The notes under the pieces: generated by a model
What the model was told of the DNA's origin: nothing
What the model saw: only the letters and a program-made list of their open reading frames with translations
Databases searched by the model: none
Made by a program: the position numbers and the translations under genes
Assembly (NCBI GenBank): GCA_039184055.1
Contig: JBCDBH010000263.1
Span: forward strand, 1-8,352
DNA length: 8,352 nt
Direction of reading: 5' to 3'
Origin: JBCDBH01 sp039184055
GTDB lineage: Bacteria; Acidobacteriota; Thermoanaerobaculia; Multivoradales; J023
In this document: one piece after another, positions 1 through 6,094 of the stretch
Layout of the letters: each line of letters starts with the position of its first letter
Numbering within the stretch: the first letter of the stretch is position 1

Positions 1-113
1 ACCGGACAGGGACCGAGCTCGATCGTCGAAGCCGACGGAAGACCGAACACCAGCAAAGAAGACACGAGCACCAAGGATGCAACCACGACGGCTCCTTTCG
101 AGACTGTATGCAT
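1..113 (-). CDS. Exported protein of unknown function, N-terminal fragment (runs off the left edge)
   Basis: The reverse strand reads open from an ATG at 113 to the window edge, giving 37 residues. They look like a Sec signal peptide: a short start MHTVSKG with one Lys, a long hydrophobic core rich in Val and Leu (about residues 8-25), then LPSAS followed by TIELGPCP, with a plausible signal peptidase I site after S29. There is no lipobox Cys at the cleavage site. The start is uncertain. An in-frame GTG at 86 has an ideal ribosome site (AAAGGAG, 5 nt before the GTG) but would leave a signal peptide with no basic residue. The ATG at 113, and another in-frame ATG at 122, lack a clear ribosome site. 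The gene follows the M48 protease on the same strand after a gap of about 120 bp and may or may not be co-transcribed with it. The mature domain is outside the window, so the function cannot be assigned. Confidence 0.6.
   Translation of the reverse strand, partial: MHTVSKGAVVVASLVLVSSLLVFGLPSASTIELGPCP
87..98 (-). promoter_or_regulatory. Shine-Dalgarno site before the alternative GTG start
   Basis: On the minus strand AAAGGAG (98-92) lies 5 nt before the GTG whose first base is at 86. It is the best ribosome site in this stretch and argues for GTG initiation. The signal-peptide charge rule (a Lys only in the longer form) argues for the ATG at 113. Both starts are in the same frame, so only the length of the n-region changes. 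Confidence 0.4.
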
Positions 114-148
114 GCTGTACATGTATACGTCACGACGAGGAGCAGAGT

Positions 149-159
149 TGACCTCGTCA
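149..159. promoter_or_regulatory. Candidate operator TGAC-N3-GTCA upstream of the leftmost gene
   Basis: The sequence TGACCTCGTCA is a perfect 4+4 inverted repeat with a 3-bp spacer. Its near edge is 62 nt from the GTG candidate start at 86 (35 nt from the ATG at 113). A longer version of the same dyad lies at 1170-1182, upstream of the M48 protease. It overlaps a separate possible stem (134-140 with 152-158, GACGAGG/CCTCGTC, 11-nt loop). Short dyads arise by chance, and no cognate regulator is visible. Confidence 0.25.
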
Positions 160-240
160 CCTTCGGCACGTGCGGAATCAGCCCTCGAAACCGCGGGCCA
201 TCACCCTCGAAGCATCCTCAATAACAGGTCTCGCTACCAC

Positions 241-1107
241 TCACCGAGCGCCGTCTGGTGCTCCCTCGAGGCCAGCGGGCACCCCGTTTGGAAAGACCTC
301 ACGAATCGCACGCTCGATTTCACCGATGCGATTCTCCGGATTCGGATGGGTGCTCATGAACTCGGGCTGACGCTGACCGGCGCTCGCCGAACCGAGGATC
401 TTCATCACGGTCATCATGGCTCGCGGGTCATAACCCGCGTCGGCCATGAAACGCACGCCGAGGCGGTCGGATTCGAGCTCCTGATCGCGACCGTATTTCA
501 TATTGACCATGTTGCCGATCAAGGCAGCCATCTGCCCACCTTGGCCGGTCTCGGGATCGGAGGCGGCGATGATCGCCGCGCTCGACAGGCCCTGAATCAA
601 CTGGCTACGCGCCAGACGCTCGGACGAGTGACGCGCGACGACGTGACCGATCTCGTGTCCGAGCACCCCGGCCAACTCGGCTTCGGTTTCGAAACGCGCC
701 GCCAACGCGGCAGTGATGAAGATCTGTCCGCCCGGCAAAGCGAAGGCGTTGACCGTTCGTTGGTCGGCGAGCAGGTGGAAATCGAAGGGGTAGCCGGTCT
801 CCCGAGCGTCGGAACGCTGGACGATACGGCTACCCACGCGATCGACGATCGCCTGTGCCGCCTGATCGGGATGCAGACCACCGTGTTGCGCCGCCATTTG
901 TGGCGCGGCCTTGAGCCCGAGCGCGATCTCTTGCTCGGGATCGAGACTGACCCGCTGCTTCTCACCGGTGATGGGATTCTCGACGACGGTCGTTTGGGTG
1001 TAGTAGGCGAACACCGCGCCGAGCGCCATGACGATCGCGATCAGAAAGCGAGCCTTGCCACCACCACGACGACGACCCACGACCTGCCTGTTTCGTCTTC
1101 CATACAT
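241..1107 (-). CDS. Membrane-anchored M48-family zinc metalloprotease (LoiP/YcaL/BepA-like catalytic domain)
   Basis: This 288-residue protein carries the gluzincin motif HEIGH at residues 151-155. H151 and H155 bind zinc and E152 is catalytic. The third ligand is most likely E210 in QELESDRLG, which fits the ExxxD pattern of M48. Other family landmarks are ALPGGQIF (123-130), where bacterial M48 enzymes have a conserved strand, and STHPNPENRI (252-261) near the C-terminus. The N-terminus is Arg/Lys-rich (residues 1-20) and followed by one hydrophobic helix (about 21-36), which predicts an uncleaved anchor with the protease in the periplasm. There is no lipobox, unlike LoiP and YcaL, and no TPR domain, unlike BepA. 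Such proteases typically degrade misfolded envelope or outer-membrane proteins; that role is inferred here. I chose the ATG at 1107 because AGGGAG sits 7 nt upstream. In-frame ATGs at 1161 (weak AAGG) and 1257 would add an Arg-rich extension. It is transcribed divergently from the efflux operon. Confidence 0.92.
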   Translation of the reverse strand: MYGRRNRQVVGRRRGGGKARFLIAIVMALGAVFAYYTQTTVVENPITGEKQRVSLDPEQEIALGLKAAPQMAAQHGGLHPDQAAQAIVDRVGSRIVQRSDARETGYPFDFHLLADQRTVNAFALPGGQIFITAALAARFETEAELAGVLGHEIGHVVARHSSERLARSQLIQGLSSAAIIAASDPETGQGGQMAALIGNMVNMKYGRDQELESDRLGVRFMADAGYDPRAMMTVMKILGSASAGQRQPEFMSTHPNPENRIGEIERAIREVFPNGVPAGLEGAPDGAR

Positions 1108-1169
1108 AGTCGATCTCCCTGGACGATCTGATCGCGTCGGCACATCACGTAACCGTCGCATAGAGCCTT

Positions 1170-1182
1170 GTGACTCGGTCAC
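1170..1182. promoter_or_regulatory. Perfect inverted repeat GTGAC-N3-GTCAC, candidate operator for the M48 gene
   Basis: GTGACTCGGTCAC is a 5+5 dyad with a 3-bp spacer, 62 nt upstream of the chosen M48 start at 1107. Its core TGAC-N3-GTCA recurs at 149-159, upstream of the other minus-strand gene, at almost the same distance from that gene's best ribosome-site-supported start. A run of four T follows on the plus strand, so a very small stem-loop reading rightward is an alternative explanation, though a 5-bp stem is short for a terminator. Confidence 0.35.
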
Positions 1183-1296
1183 TTTTCCGTTTCTTCGGGG
1201 CGCTTCGGCGAGCTTAGCAGCATGCGCGCGAGCATCCGCACGGAACCTTTTCGGCATTTCGATCGTCTCATGGATGTAACAAAGCAGCGCGACGTC

Positions 1297-1310
1297 CGTA
1301 GGACACTACG
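1297..1310. promoter_or_regulatory. Perfect inverted repeat CGTAG-GACA-CTACG, candidate operator of the efflux operon
   Basis: CGTAGGACACTACG is a 5+5 dyad with a 4-bp spacer, 46 nt upstream of the adaptor start. Allowing one unpaired base (C1296), the arms extend by two more pairs. It lies just downstream of the weak promoter candidate at 1251-1280, which is where many local repressors of RND operons (TetR, MarR types) bind. The assignment is positional inference; no regulator gene is in the window. Confidence 0.35.
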
Positions 1311-1325
1311 ACGAAACGATTGCTC

Positions 1326-1342
1326 ACCGCGGTAGCGGTTTT
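1326..1342 (+). promoter_or_regulatory. Small leader hairpin with T-run just before the adaptor ribosome site
   Basis: ACCGC (1326-1330) pairs with GCGGT (1335-1339) around the tetraloop GGTA, and T1339-T1342 form a TTTT run. It ends 3 nt before the GAGGAG ribosome site of the adaptor gene. The shape resembles a miniature intrinsic terminator or attenuator, but a 5-bp stem is weak and it could equally be incidental. Confidence 0.2.
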
Positions 1343-1356
1343 ACGAGGAGATCACC

Positions 1357-2586
1357 ATGACCCAGACCCCCGACACCACAGAAGCCAAGCGCCCGAAGCG
1401 CCTGCGCCCCCTCGCTATGATCGCCGGTTTGGTCGCGCTTTTGGTCATTGGCTTTTATGTCACCAGTGTGGCCACCGCCGATCCCGCGGACAACAATGCC
1501 CAGACTCAGAATCAAGCCGACGACGCGGCGGATGATGCCGACACCGACGAGACCAGTGAAGAAGAAGCTGGCGACGAGGCCGAGAGCGACGAGCCGGAGA
1601 AAGCTCCGATTCCGGTCCAGGTGACCACCGCCGAGCGCGGTGAGGTCGCGGCGTACATCAGCGCCACCGCCAACCTAGTCGCCGAGCACGAAGTACGCGT
1701 GATCGCCGAATGGGAAGGTCGCTTGACCTCGCTCGCCGTCGACGAAGGCGACCGGATCCGCAAAGGCCAGGTGATCGCTCAGCTCGACGCCGCCGACCGT
1801 CAGATCGCGATCGAAAAAGCCCGTGTTCGTCTGGCCGACGCCGATCAGAAGCTGGCGCGTGGCGAAAAGCTCTACAAGCAAGAATTGCTCGCCCAGGAAG
1901 ACTACGACAAGCTCAACCTCGAGCAGCGCATCGCCAAGCAAGAGATGGCCGAGGCCGAGCACAATCTCGAGAAGACTCGGATCCGCGCGCCCTTCACCGG
2001 TGTGGTCACCGGTCGCACCGCCCAGCCGGGTCAGCATGTCCGCCCGGGTGACGAGCTCTTCGTGATCGCCGACTTCGAGCCCCTCGTGGCCCGTGTCTAC
2101 CTGCCGGAGAAAGACGTTCTGGCGCTGAACCCGGGTCGTTCGGTTCGTCTCACCCTCGACGCCGACAACTCGATCCAGGTGACGGGCAAGATCCAGATGA
2201 TCTCGCCGGTGGTCGACACCGCGACCGGTACGGTCAAGGTCACGGTCGAGGTGAGCAACCCGCCCCGCGAGGTCCGCCCCGGCGCTTTCGTTCGGGTCGA
2301 CGTGGTCCGTGAGCGGCGCGCCGACAGCGTCTTGATCCCCAAGGCGGCGGTGGTTCACGAGCTCCAGCGCACCTACATCTTCGTCGCCGACGATGACACC
2401 GCCGAGCGGCGCGCCATCGAGCTCGGCATCGAAGAAGGCAAGATGGTCGAAGCGCTCTCCGGTATCGACGCCGGTGACCAGATCATCACCGCTGGCCAAG
2501 GCGGTCTCCGTGACGGCGCCAAGATCGCCGTTCACGACGACTCGGCCGACGACACCGACGAGACCGATCGCCTCGCCACGCGCTGA
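1357..2586 (+). CDS. RND efflux periplasmic adaptor (membrane fusion protein, HlyD/AcrA type)
   Basis: This 409-residue adaptor would link the inner-membrane RND permeases encoded next to it to an outer-membrane channel. A basic start (KRPKRLRP, 11-18) precedes one hydrophobic helix (about 19-36) and then ATADP, so either a signal peptide cut after A41 or a membrane anchor; there is no lipobox Cys. Residues about 42-82 form an acidic, low-complexity linker dominated by Asp, Glu and Ala. The first lipoyl half is near 117-145 (EGRLTSLAVDEGDRIRKGQV), a short helical hairpin covers about 147-206, and the second lipoyl half lies near 207-239 (RAPFTGVVTGR, then QPGQHVRPGDELFVI). A beta-barrel (about 241-318) and membrane-proximal domain (about 320-392) follow, then an acidic tail (394-404). 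Its hairpin is short compared with AcrA. The ATG at 1357 has GAGGAG 6 nt upstream. It is the first gene of the operon. Substrate cannot be inferred. Confidence 0.95.
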   Translation: MTQTPDTTEAKRPKRLRPLAMIAGLVALLVIGFYVTSVATADPADNNAQTQNQADDAADDADTDETSEEEAGDEAESDEPEKAPIPVQVTTAERGEVAAYISATANLVAEHEVRVIAEWEGRLTSLAVDEGDRIRKGQVIAQLDAADRQIAIEKARVRLADADQKLARGEKLYKQELLAQEDYDKLNLEQRIAKQEMAEAEHNLEKTRIRAPFTGVVTGRTAQPGQHVRPGDELFVIADFEPLVARVYLPEKDVLALNPGRSVRLTLDADNSIQVTGKIQMISPVVDTATGTVKVTVEVSNPPREVRPGAFVRVDVVRERRADSVLIPKAAVVHELQRTYIFVADDDTAERRAIELGIEEGKMVEALSGIDAGDQIITAGQGGLRDGAKIAVHDDSADDTDETDRLATR

Positions 2587-2592
2587 CGCGCC

Positions 2593-2640
2593 TAGCCCGC
2601 ATGTCTCGCCACACGCCAAAGCGGTGAGACATGAGGGCTA
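2593..2640 (+). promoter_or_regulatory. Long intercistronic stem-loop directly after the adaptor gene
   Basis: TAGCCC (2593-2598) pairs with GGGCTA (2635-2640). After a 2x2 internal mismatch (GC opposite GA), ATGTCTCGCC (2601-2610) pairs with GGTGAGACAT (2623-2632), with one G-U pair. The loop is 12 nt (2611-2622). It begins 6 nt after the adaptor stop codon. No T-run follows, only a pyrimidine-rich stretch (2650-2659), so it is more likely an mRNA-stabilising or processing element, or a leaky terminator, than a full stop. The downstream permease has no obvious promoter of its own. Confidence 0.7.
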
Positions 2641-2651
2641 ACCTCTAGCCT
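2635..2651 (+). promoter_or_regulatory. Alternative hairpin competing with the first intercistronic stem
   Basis: GGCTA (2636-2640) can also pair with TAGCC (2646-2650) around the loop ACCTC, plus a G-U closing pair (2635 with 2651). It uses the same bases that close the outer stem of the larger hairpin at 2593-2640, so the two outer pairings exclude each other. A pyrimidine-rich run follows it. The short stem is weak and may be accidental. Confidence 0.25.
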
Positions 2652-2675
2652 CCTCTTTCGCCATCGCGACTCTCC

Positions 2676-2719
2676 CACCCCGTCGCGCCGTAGCCACGGC
2701 GCGGCGCGGGCTCGGGGTG
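2676..2719 (+). promoter_or_regulatory. Second GC-rich intercistronic stem-loop before the first permease gene
   Basis: CGCGCCGT (2684-2691) pairs perfectly with ACGGCGCG (2696-2703) around the tetraloop AGCC. An outer stem CACCCCG (2676-2682) with CGGGGTG (2713-2719) encloses it, leaving an asymmetric internal loop (1 nt and 9 nt). It ends 40 nt before the permease ATG and no T-run follows. Together with the hairpin at 2593-2640 it fills most of the 173-bp gap and could set the ratio of adaptor to permease. Confidence 0.65.
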
Positions 2720-2759
2720 CGCGTAACGATCGGCCAAAGATGGCAAAGGAAAAGATGAC

Positions 2760-5700
2760 ATGAACATCGTCGATTTTTCTCTCAAACGTCGCGTCACCAT
2801 CGCCATGGCGGCGCTCGCGATATCACTCTTCGGTCTGGTTGCCTTTTCCCGTCTGCCGATCGATCTGCTCCCTGATCTCTCCTATCCGACGGTCACCGTC
2901 GAAACTCGCTTTCCTGGCGCGGCGCCGGCCGAGGTCGAGTCGCTGGTCACCCGTCCGATCGAAGAAGCGGTCGGTGTGGTCGCCGGCGTCGAGCGTCTCA
3001 CTTCGGTGTCGAAGCCAGGCTTGTCGCAGGTGACGCTCGAGTTCGGCTGGAATCGCGACATGGACTTCGCGGCCCTCGACGTCCGGCAAAAACTCGATCT
3101 GATCACCCTGCCACGCACCATTTCGAAGCCGGTGCTGCTGCGTTTCGATCCCGCGAATGATCCGATCATGCGGCTCTACGTGACCGGCGGCCAGGATCTC
3201 TACCAGCTGCGTTACGTCGCCGAAGAGGTGATCAAGAAGGACCTCGAATCGACCGCTGGGCTTGCCGCCGTCAAGGTCGGCGGTGGTTTCGAGGAAGAAA
3301 TCCAAGTCGAGATCGATCAGGGCAAGCTGGCCCTGGTCGGCCTGTCCCTCGACGCGGTACGCGACCGCCTGGCGCGCGAGAACGTCAATCAGGCCGGCGG
3401 TAGCCTCTACGAGCAAGAGGCCCGCTACCTGGTGCGCTCGCGCAACGAGTTCGAGGATCTCGACGATCTGCGCGAGACCGTGCTCTTCTCCGAAGGCGGT
3501 CGTCAGGTCACGCTCGCCGATGTCGCCACGGTCGTCCGTGGCCACAAACAACGCGAGGTGATCACCCGCTTTGGCTCCGACGAAGCGGTCGAGCTGGCGC
3601 TCTACAAAGAAGGTGACGCCAACACCGTCGCCGTCGCCCGCGCCATCGACGAACGGCTGGCGAGCATCGAAAGCGAGCTTCCCGAATCGGTGAGCATCGC
3701 CATCGGCTCGAATCAGTCGACCTTCATCCAGAGCTCGATCGAAGAGGTGCTGTCGAACGCCTTGATCGGTGGCCTGATCGCGATCGTCGTGCTGCTGCTC
3801 TTCCTCAAGGACGCGCGCAGCACGCTGATCATCGCGGTGTCGATCCCCTTGTCGATCGTCGCCACCTTCTTCTTGATGTTCCGCACCGGCACGACCCTCA
3901 ACATCATGTCGTTGGGTGGTCTGGCGCTCGGTGTCGGTATGCTGGTCGACAACGCCATCGTCGTCCTCGAAGCGATCTACAAGCATCGTGAAAACGGCGA
4001 GTCGGCGATGAACGCGGCGCGCAAGGGCGCCTCCGAAGTCGGCACCGCGGTCGCCGCCTCGACGCTGACCACGGTGGCGGTCTTCCTGCCGGTGGTCTTT
4101 CTCGAAGGCGTCGCGGCGCAGCTCTTCCGCGATCAGGCGATCACCGTCTCCTTCTCGCTGATCGCTTCGCTCGCCGTCGCCTTGACGCTGATCCCGATGC
4201 TCGCTGGCGTGCTGTTGGCGGCCAGCGAACGCATGGCCGAACGCCCGACGGCGCCCGAAGGCAAGGCCGCCAAGGCGTGGTGGGCGCTGGTCACCGCGCT
4301 TCCCGCCTTGCTCATCGGTCTGGTGCGCCGGCTCTTCGAGGCTTTGTGGTGGGTGGCGGTGCGCGTCACCAAGCCGCTCGGTGCGATCTTCGACTCGGGT
4401 CTCGGCGTGATTCAGAACCTCTACCCGCGCATGCTGCGGTGGTCGTTGCGTAACCGGATCTTGGTGGTGGCGACGTCGATCATCATGTTGATCGGCACGG
4501 CGAGCATTGTGCCGTCGCTCGGTCTCGATCTGATTCCACCGCTCAGCCAGGGCTCGTTCGCGTTCAAAGTCGAGCTACCCGCCGGTACCCCGCTCGAGAT
4601 CACCGATCGCGTCTTGGCGAACGCCGCCGCCGAAGTCGCCGACGACGAGCGCATCGCCGCCGTGTCGTCGATCGCCGGTGGCGCCGGTCTCACCTTGACC
4701 GCCACCGGAGCCGAGGGTGAAAACGTCGGCCGCGTGCAGGTGCAGATGGCCGACGGCACGACACCCGACGACGAAGCCGCGGTCACCGCCGATTTGCGTA
4801 AAGCGCTGGCCAAAGAGCGCGATATGCGGATCAGCCTCGAACGCCCGGCGGTGTTCACGGTGCGGACCCCGGTCGAGGTCGAGCTCTATGGTGACGACCT
4901 GATCGAGATCGCCGACGCCGCCGACGCGGTGGCCGAGACGATCGAAGACATTCCCGGTCTGGTCGACGTCGAAAGCACCGCCGAGCTCGGCAATCCCGAG
5001 CTGGAAGTGCGCTTCGATCGCGCCCAGCTGGCCCGTCTCGGTCTCGACCTCGGTCAAGTCACCGACGTCGTCCGTGGCAAGGTCCAGGGCGATGTCGCCA
5101 CCCGCTTCACCGAGGGTGATCGTGAGATCGACATCGTCGTCCGCTCGCTCACCCCGGGCTCGGCGTCGGTCGAAGACATCGGCAACCTGATCATCGGTCA
5201 TCGCTCGGTGGGTGGCACCCGCAGCATCCAGGAGCGCACCGAAAGCGGCATCTTGGTGTCGCGTGAGGTCGCCGCCGGACCAGGTGAGAACGTGCCGATC
5301 CGTCTTGAGACGGTGGCCGACGTCCAGGTGACCCGTGGACCGAGCGAGATTCGTCGTATCGGCCAACAGCGCGTCGCGGTGGTGCAAGCCGACGTGGTGG
5401 ATCGCGACATGGGTGCGGTCGCCACCGACATCCAGACCCGGCTCGCCGAAACCGCTTTGCCCCTCGGTGTCGTCCCCGAGCTCGGTGGACAGCAAGAAGA
5501 GATGATGCGCTCGCTGCGCATGTTGCTGATGGCGATGGGTCTGGCGATCTTCCTGGTGTACCTGGTGATGGCCTCGCAATTCGAGTCGTTCCGCCATCCA
5601 TTCGTGATCATCTTCACCTTGCCCTTGGGCGCGGTGGGTGTGATCGGCGCGCTGGCGCTCACCGGCACCACGGTCAACGTCGTCGCCCTGATCGGCGCGG

Positions 5701-6083
5701 ACATGCACGCCGGCATCGTGGTCAACAACGCCATCGTGCTGATCGACGCGGTCAACAAAAACCGTCGCGACCAGGGCATGGACATGACCACCGCCTTGAT
5801 CGAAGGCGGCAAGAGCCGTCTCCGGCCGATTCTGATGACCTCGGCGACCACCATCTTCGGTCTGTTGCCGATGGCGCTGGGCTTCGGTGAAGGCGCCGAG
5901 CTCCGCGCACCGCTGGCGATCACCGTGATCGGTGGTCTGGCGGTGGCGACGCTGCTCACCCTGGTGGTGATCCCGATCGTCTACTCGTTGATCGATCGCG
6001 ACACGGTCAAGCTGCCGGCATCCGACGAAGTCGGCGACGAACCCATTCCGAACGGTGCTTCGGCGGCCAGCGCCGCCAGCTGA
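2760..6083 (+). CDS. RND efflux permease (AcrB/MdtB-like family, PF00873 type), complete
   Basis: This 1107-residue protein has the normal 12-helix RND plan: TM1 (about 11-30), first periplasmic domain (31-330), TM2-TM6 (about 332-488), TM7 (566-585), second periplasmic domain (590-918) and TM8-TM12 (919-1078). Family marks include RLPIDLLPDLSYP (31-43) after TM1, MSLGGLALGVGMLVDNAIVV in TM4, MASQFESFRHP (937-947) and RLRPILMTS (1020-1028). It should exchange protons for substrates bound from the periplasm or membrane. D397 matches AcrB D407, but AcrB D408 is N398 and AcrB K940 is N989; R1020 and T1027 (AcrB R971, T978) are kept. TM10 also holds D981 and H983. The TM6-TM7 linker (489-565) is long and contains a hydrophobic stretch (506-536). 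AAAGGA lies 9 nt before the ATG. Substrate is unknown; nothing marks it as a heavy-metal pump. Confidence 0.95.
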   Translation: MNIVDFSLKRRVTIAMAALAISLFGLVAFSRLPIDLLPDLSYPTVTVETRFPGAAPAEVESLVTRPIEEAVGVVAGVERLTSVSKPGLSQVTLEFGWNRDMDFAALDVRQKLDLITLPRTISKPVLLRFDPANDPIMRLYVTGGQDLYQLRYVAEEVIKKDLESTAGLAAVKVGGGFEEEIQVEIDQGKLALVGLSLDAVRDRLARENVNQAGGSLYEQEARYLVRSRNEFEDLDDLRETVLFSEGGRQVTLADVATVVRGHKQREVITRFGSDEAVELALYKEGDANTVAVARAIDERLASIESELPESVSIAIGSNQSTFIQSSIEEVLSNALIGGLIAIVVLLLFLKDARSTLIIAVSIPLSIVATFFLMFRTGTTLNIMSLGGLALGVGMLVDNAIVVLEAIYKHRENGESAMNAARKGASEVGTAVAASTLTTVAVFLPVVFLEGVAAQLFRDQAITVSFSLIASLAVALTLIPMLAGVLLAASERMAERPTAPEGKAAKAWWALVTALPALLIGLVRRLFEALWWVAVRVTKPLGAIFDSGLGVIQNLYPRMLRWSLRNRILVVATSIIMLIGTASIVPSLGLDLIPPLSQGSFAFKVELPAGTPLEITDRVLANAAAEVADDERIAAVSSIAGGAGLTLTATGAEGENVGRVQVQMADGTTPDDEAAVTADLRKALAKERDMRISLERPAVFTVRTPVEVELYGDDLIEIADAADAVAETIEDIPGLVDVESTAELGNPELEVRFDRAQLARLGLDLGQVTDVVRGKVQGDVATRFTEGDREIDIVVRSLTPGSASVEDIGNLIIGHRSVGGTRSIQERTESGILVSREVAAGPGENVPIRLETVADVQVTRGPSEIRRIGQQRVAVVQADVVDRDMGAVATDIQTRLAETALPLGVVPELGGQQEEMMRSLRMLLMAMGLAIFLVYLVMASQFESFRHPFVIIFTLPLGAVGVIGALALTGTTVNVVALIGADMHAGIVVNNAIVLIDAVNKNRRDQGMDMTTALIEGGKSRLRPILMTSATTIFGLLPMALGFGEGAELRAPLAITVIGGLAVATLLTLVVIPIVYSLIDRDTVKLPASDEVGDEPIPNGASAASAAS

Positions 6084-6094
6084 AGGAGTCCGCG

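Larger units (their letters stand above)
1108..1356. promoter_or_regulatory. Divergent intergenic region between the M48 protease and the efflux operon
   Basis: This 249-bp stretch must hold promoters for both directions. It has no convincing coding sequence of its own, although the M48 frame stays open to 1257. For the plus direction a weak candidate is TCGGCA (1251-1256) with an 18-bp spacer to TGTAAC (1275-1280); each hexamer matches the sigma-70 consensus at 4 of 6 positions. I found no convincing minus-direction promoter by eye. Two perfect inverted repeats (1170-1182 and 1297-1310) and a small hairpin (1326-1342) are listed separately. The adaptor's ribosome site is GAGGAG, 6 nt before its ATG. 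Confidence 0.5.

Noticed and set aside
134..158. Stem GACGAGG/CCTCGTC with an 11-nt loop between the two minus-strand genes
   Set aside because: It has no T-run in either direction and a large loop, so it is not a convincing terminator; it overlaps the TGAC-N3-GTCA dyad, which explains half of it.
183..211. Direct repeat CCCTCGAA (two copies) downstream of the M48 stop codon
   Set aside because: Only 8 bp, with no flanking structure or terminator-like pairing; probably chance in GC-rich sequence.
112..1131. A 339-codon plus-strand open frame opposite the M48 protease
   Set aside because: It lies antisense to a gene with clear M48 motifs and an SD-supported start. Its composition is low in hydrophobic order and rich in His/Arg/Asp, as expected from a mirror of GC-biased codons.
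1108..1257. Longer N-terminus of the M48 protease from ATGs at 1161 or 1257
   Set aside because: The ATG at 1107 has AGGGAG at good spacing and gives a standard basic start plus membrane anchor. The extension would be an Arg-rich tail and would cover the GTGAC-N3-GTCAC dyad (from 1257). The 1161 start, with weak AAGG, cannot be excluded.
1675..2619. A 314-codon minus-strand open frame opposite the adaptor gene
   Set aside because: It is a shadow of third-position GC bias. Its product is dominated by Asp, Gly, Leu, His and Arg with no recognisable domain, while the opposite strand encodes a textbook adaptor.
2823..3986. A 387-codon minus-strand open frame opposite the first permease
   Set aside because: Same reason: it is antisense to conserved RND sequence and full of DDR, HRD and EEQ-type low-complexity text, with no ribosome site that stands out.
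4575..5708. A 377-codon minus-strand open frame opposite the first permease
   Set aside because: It is a shadow of the real gene; the predicted product is rich in His, Asp and Arg and shows no domain.
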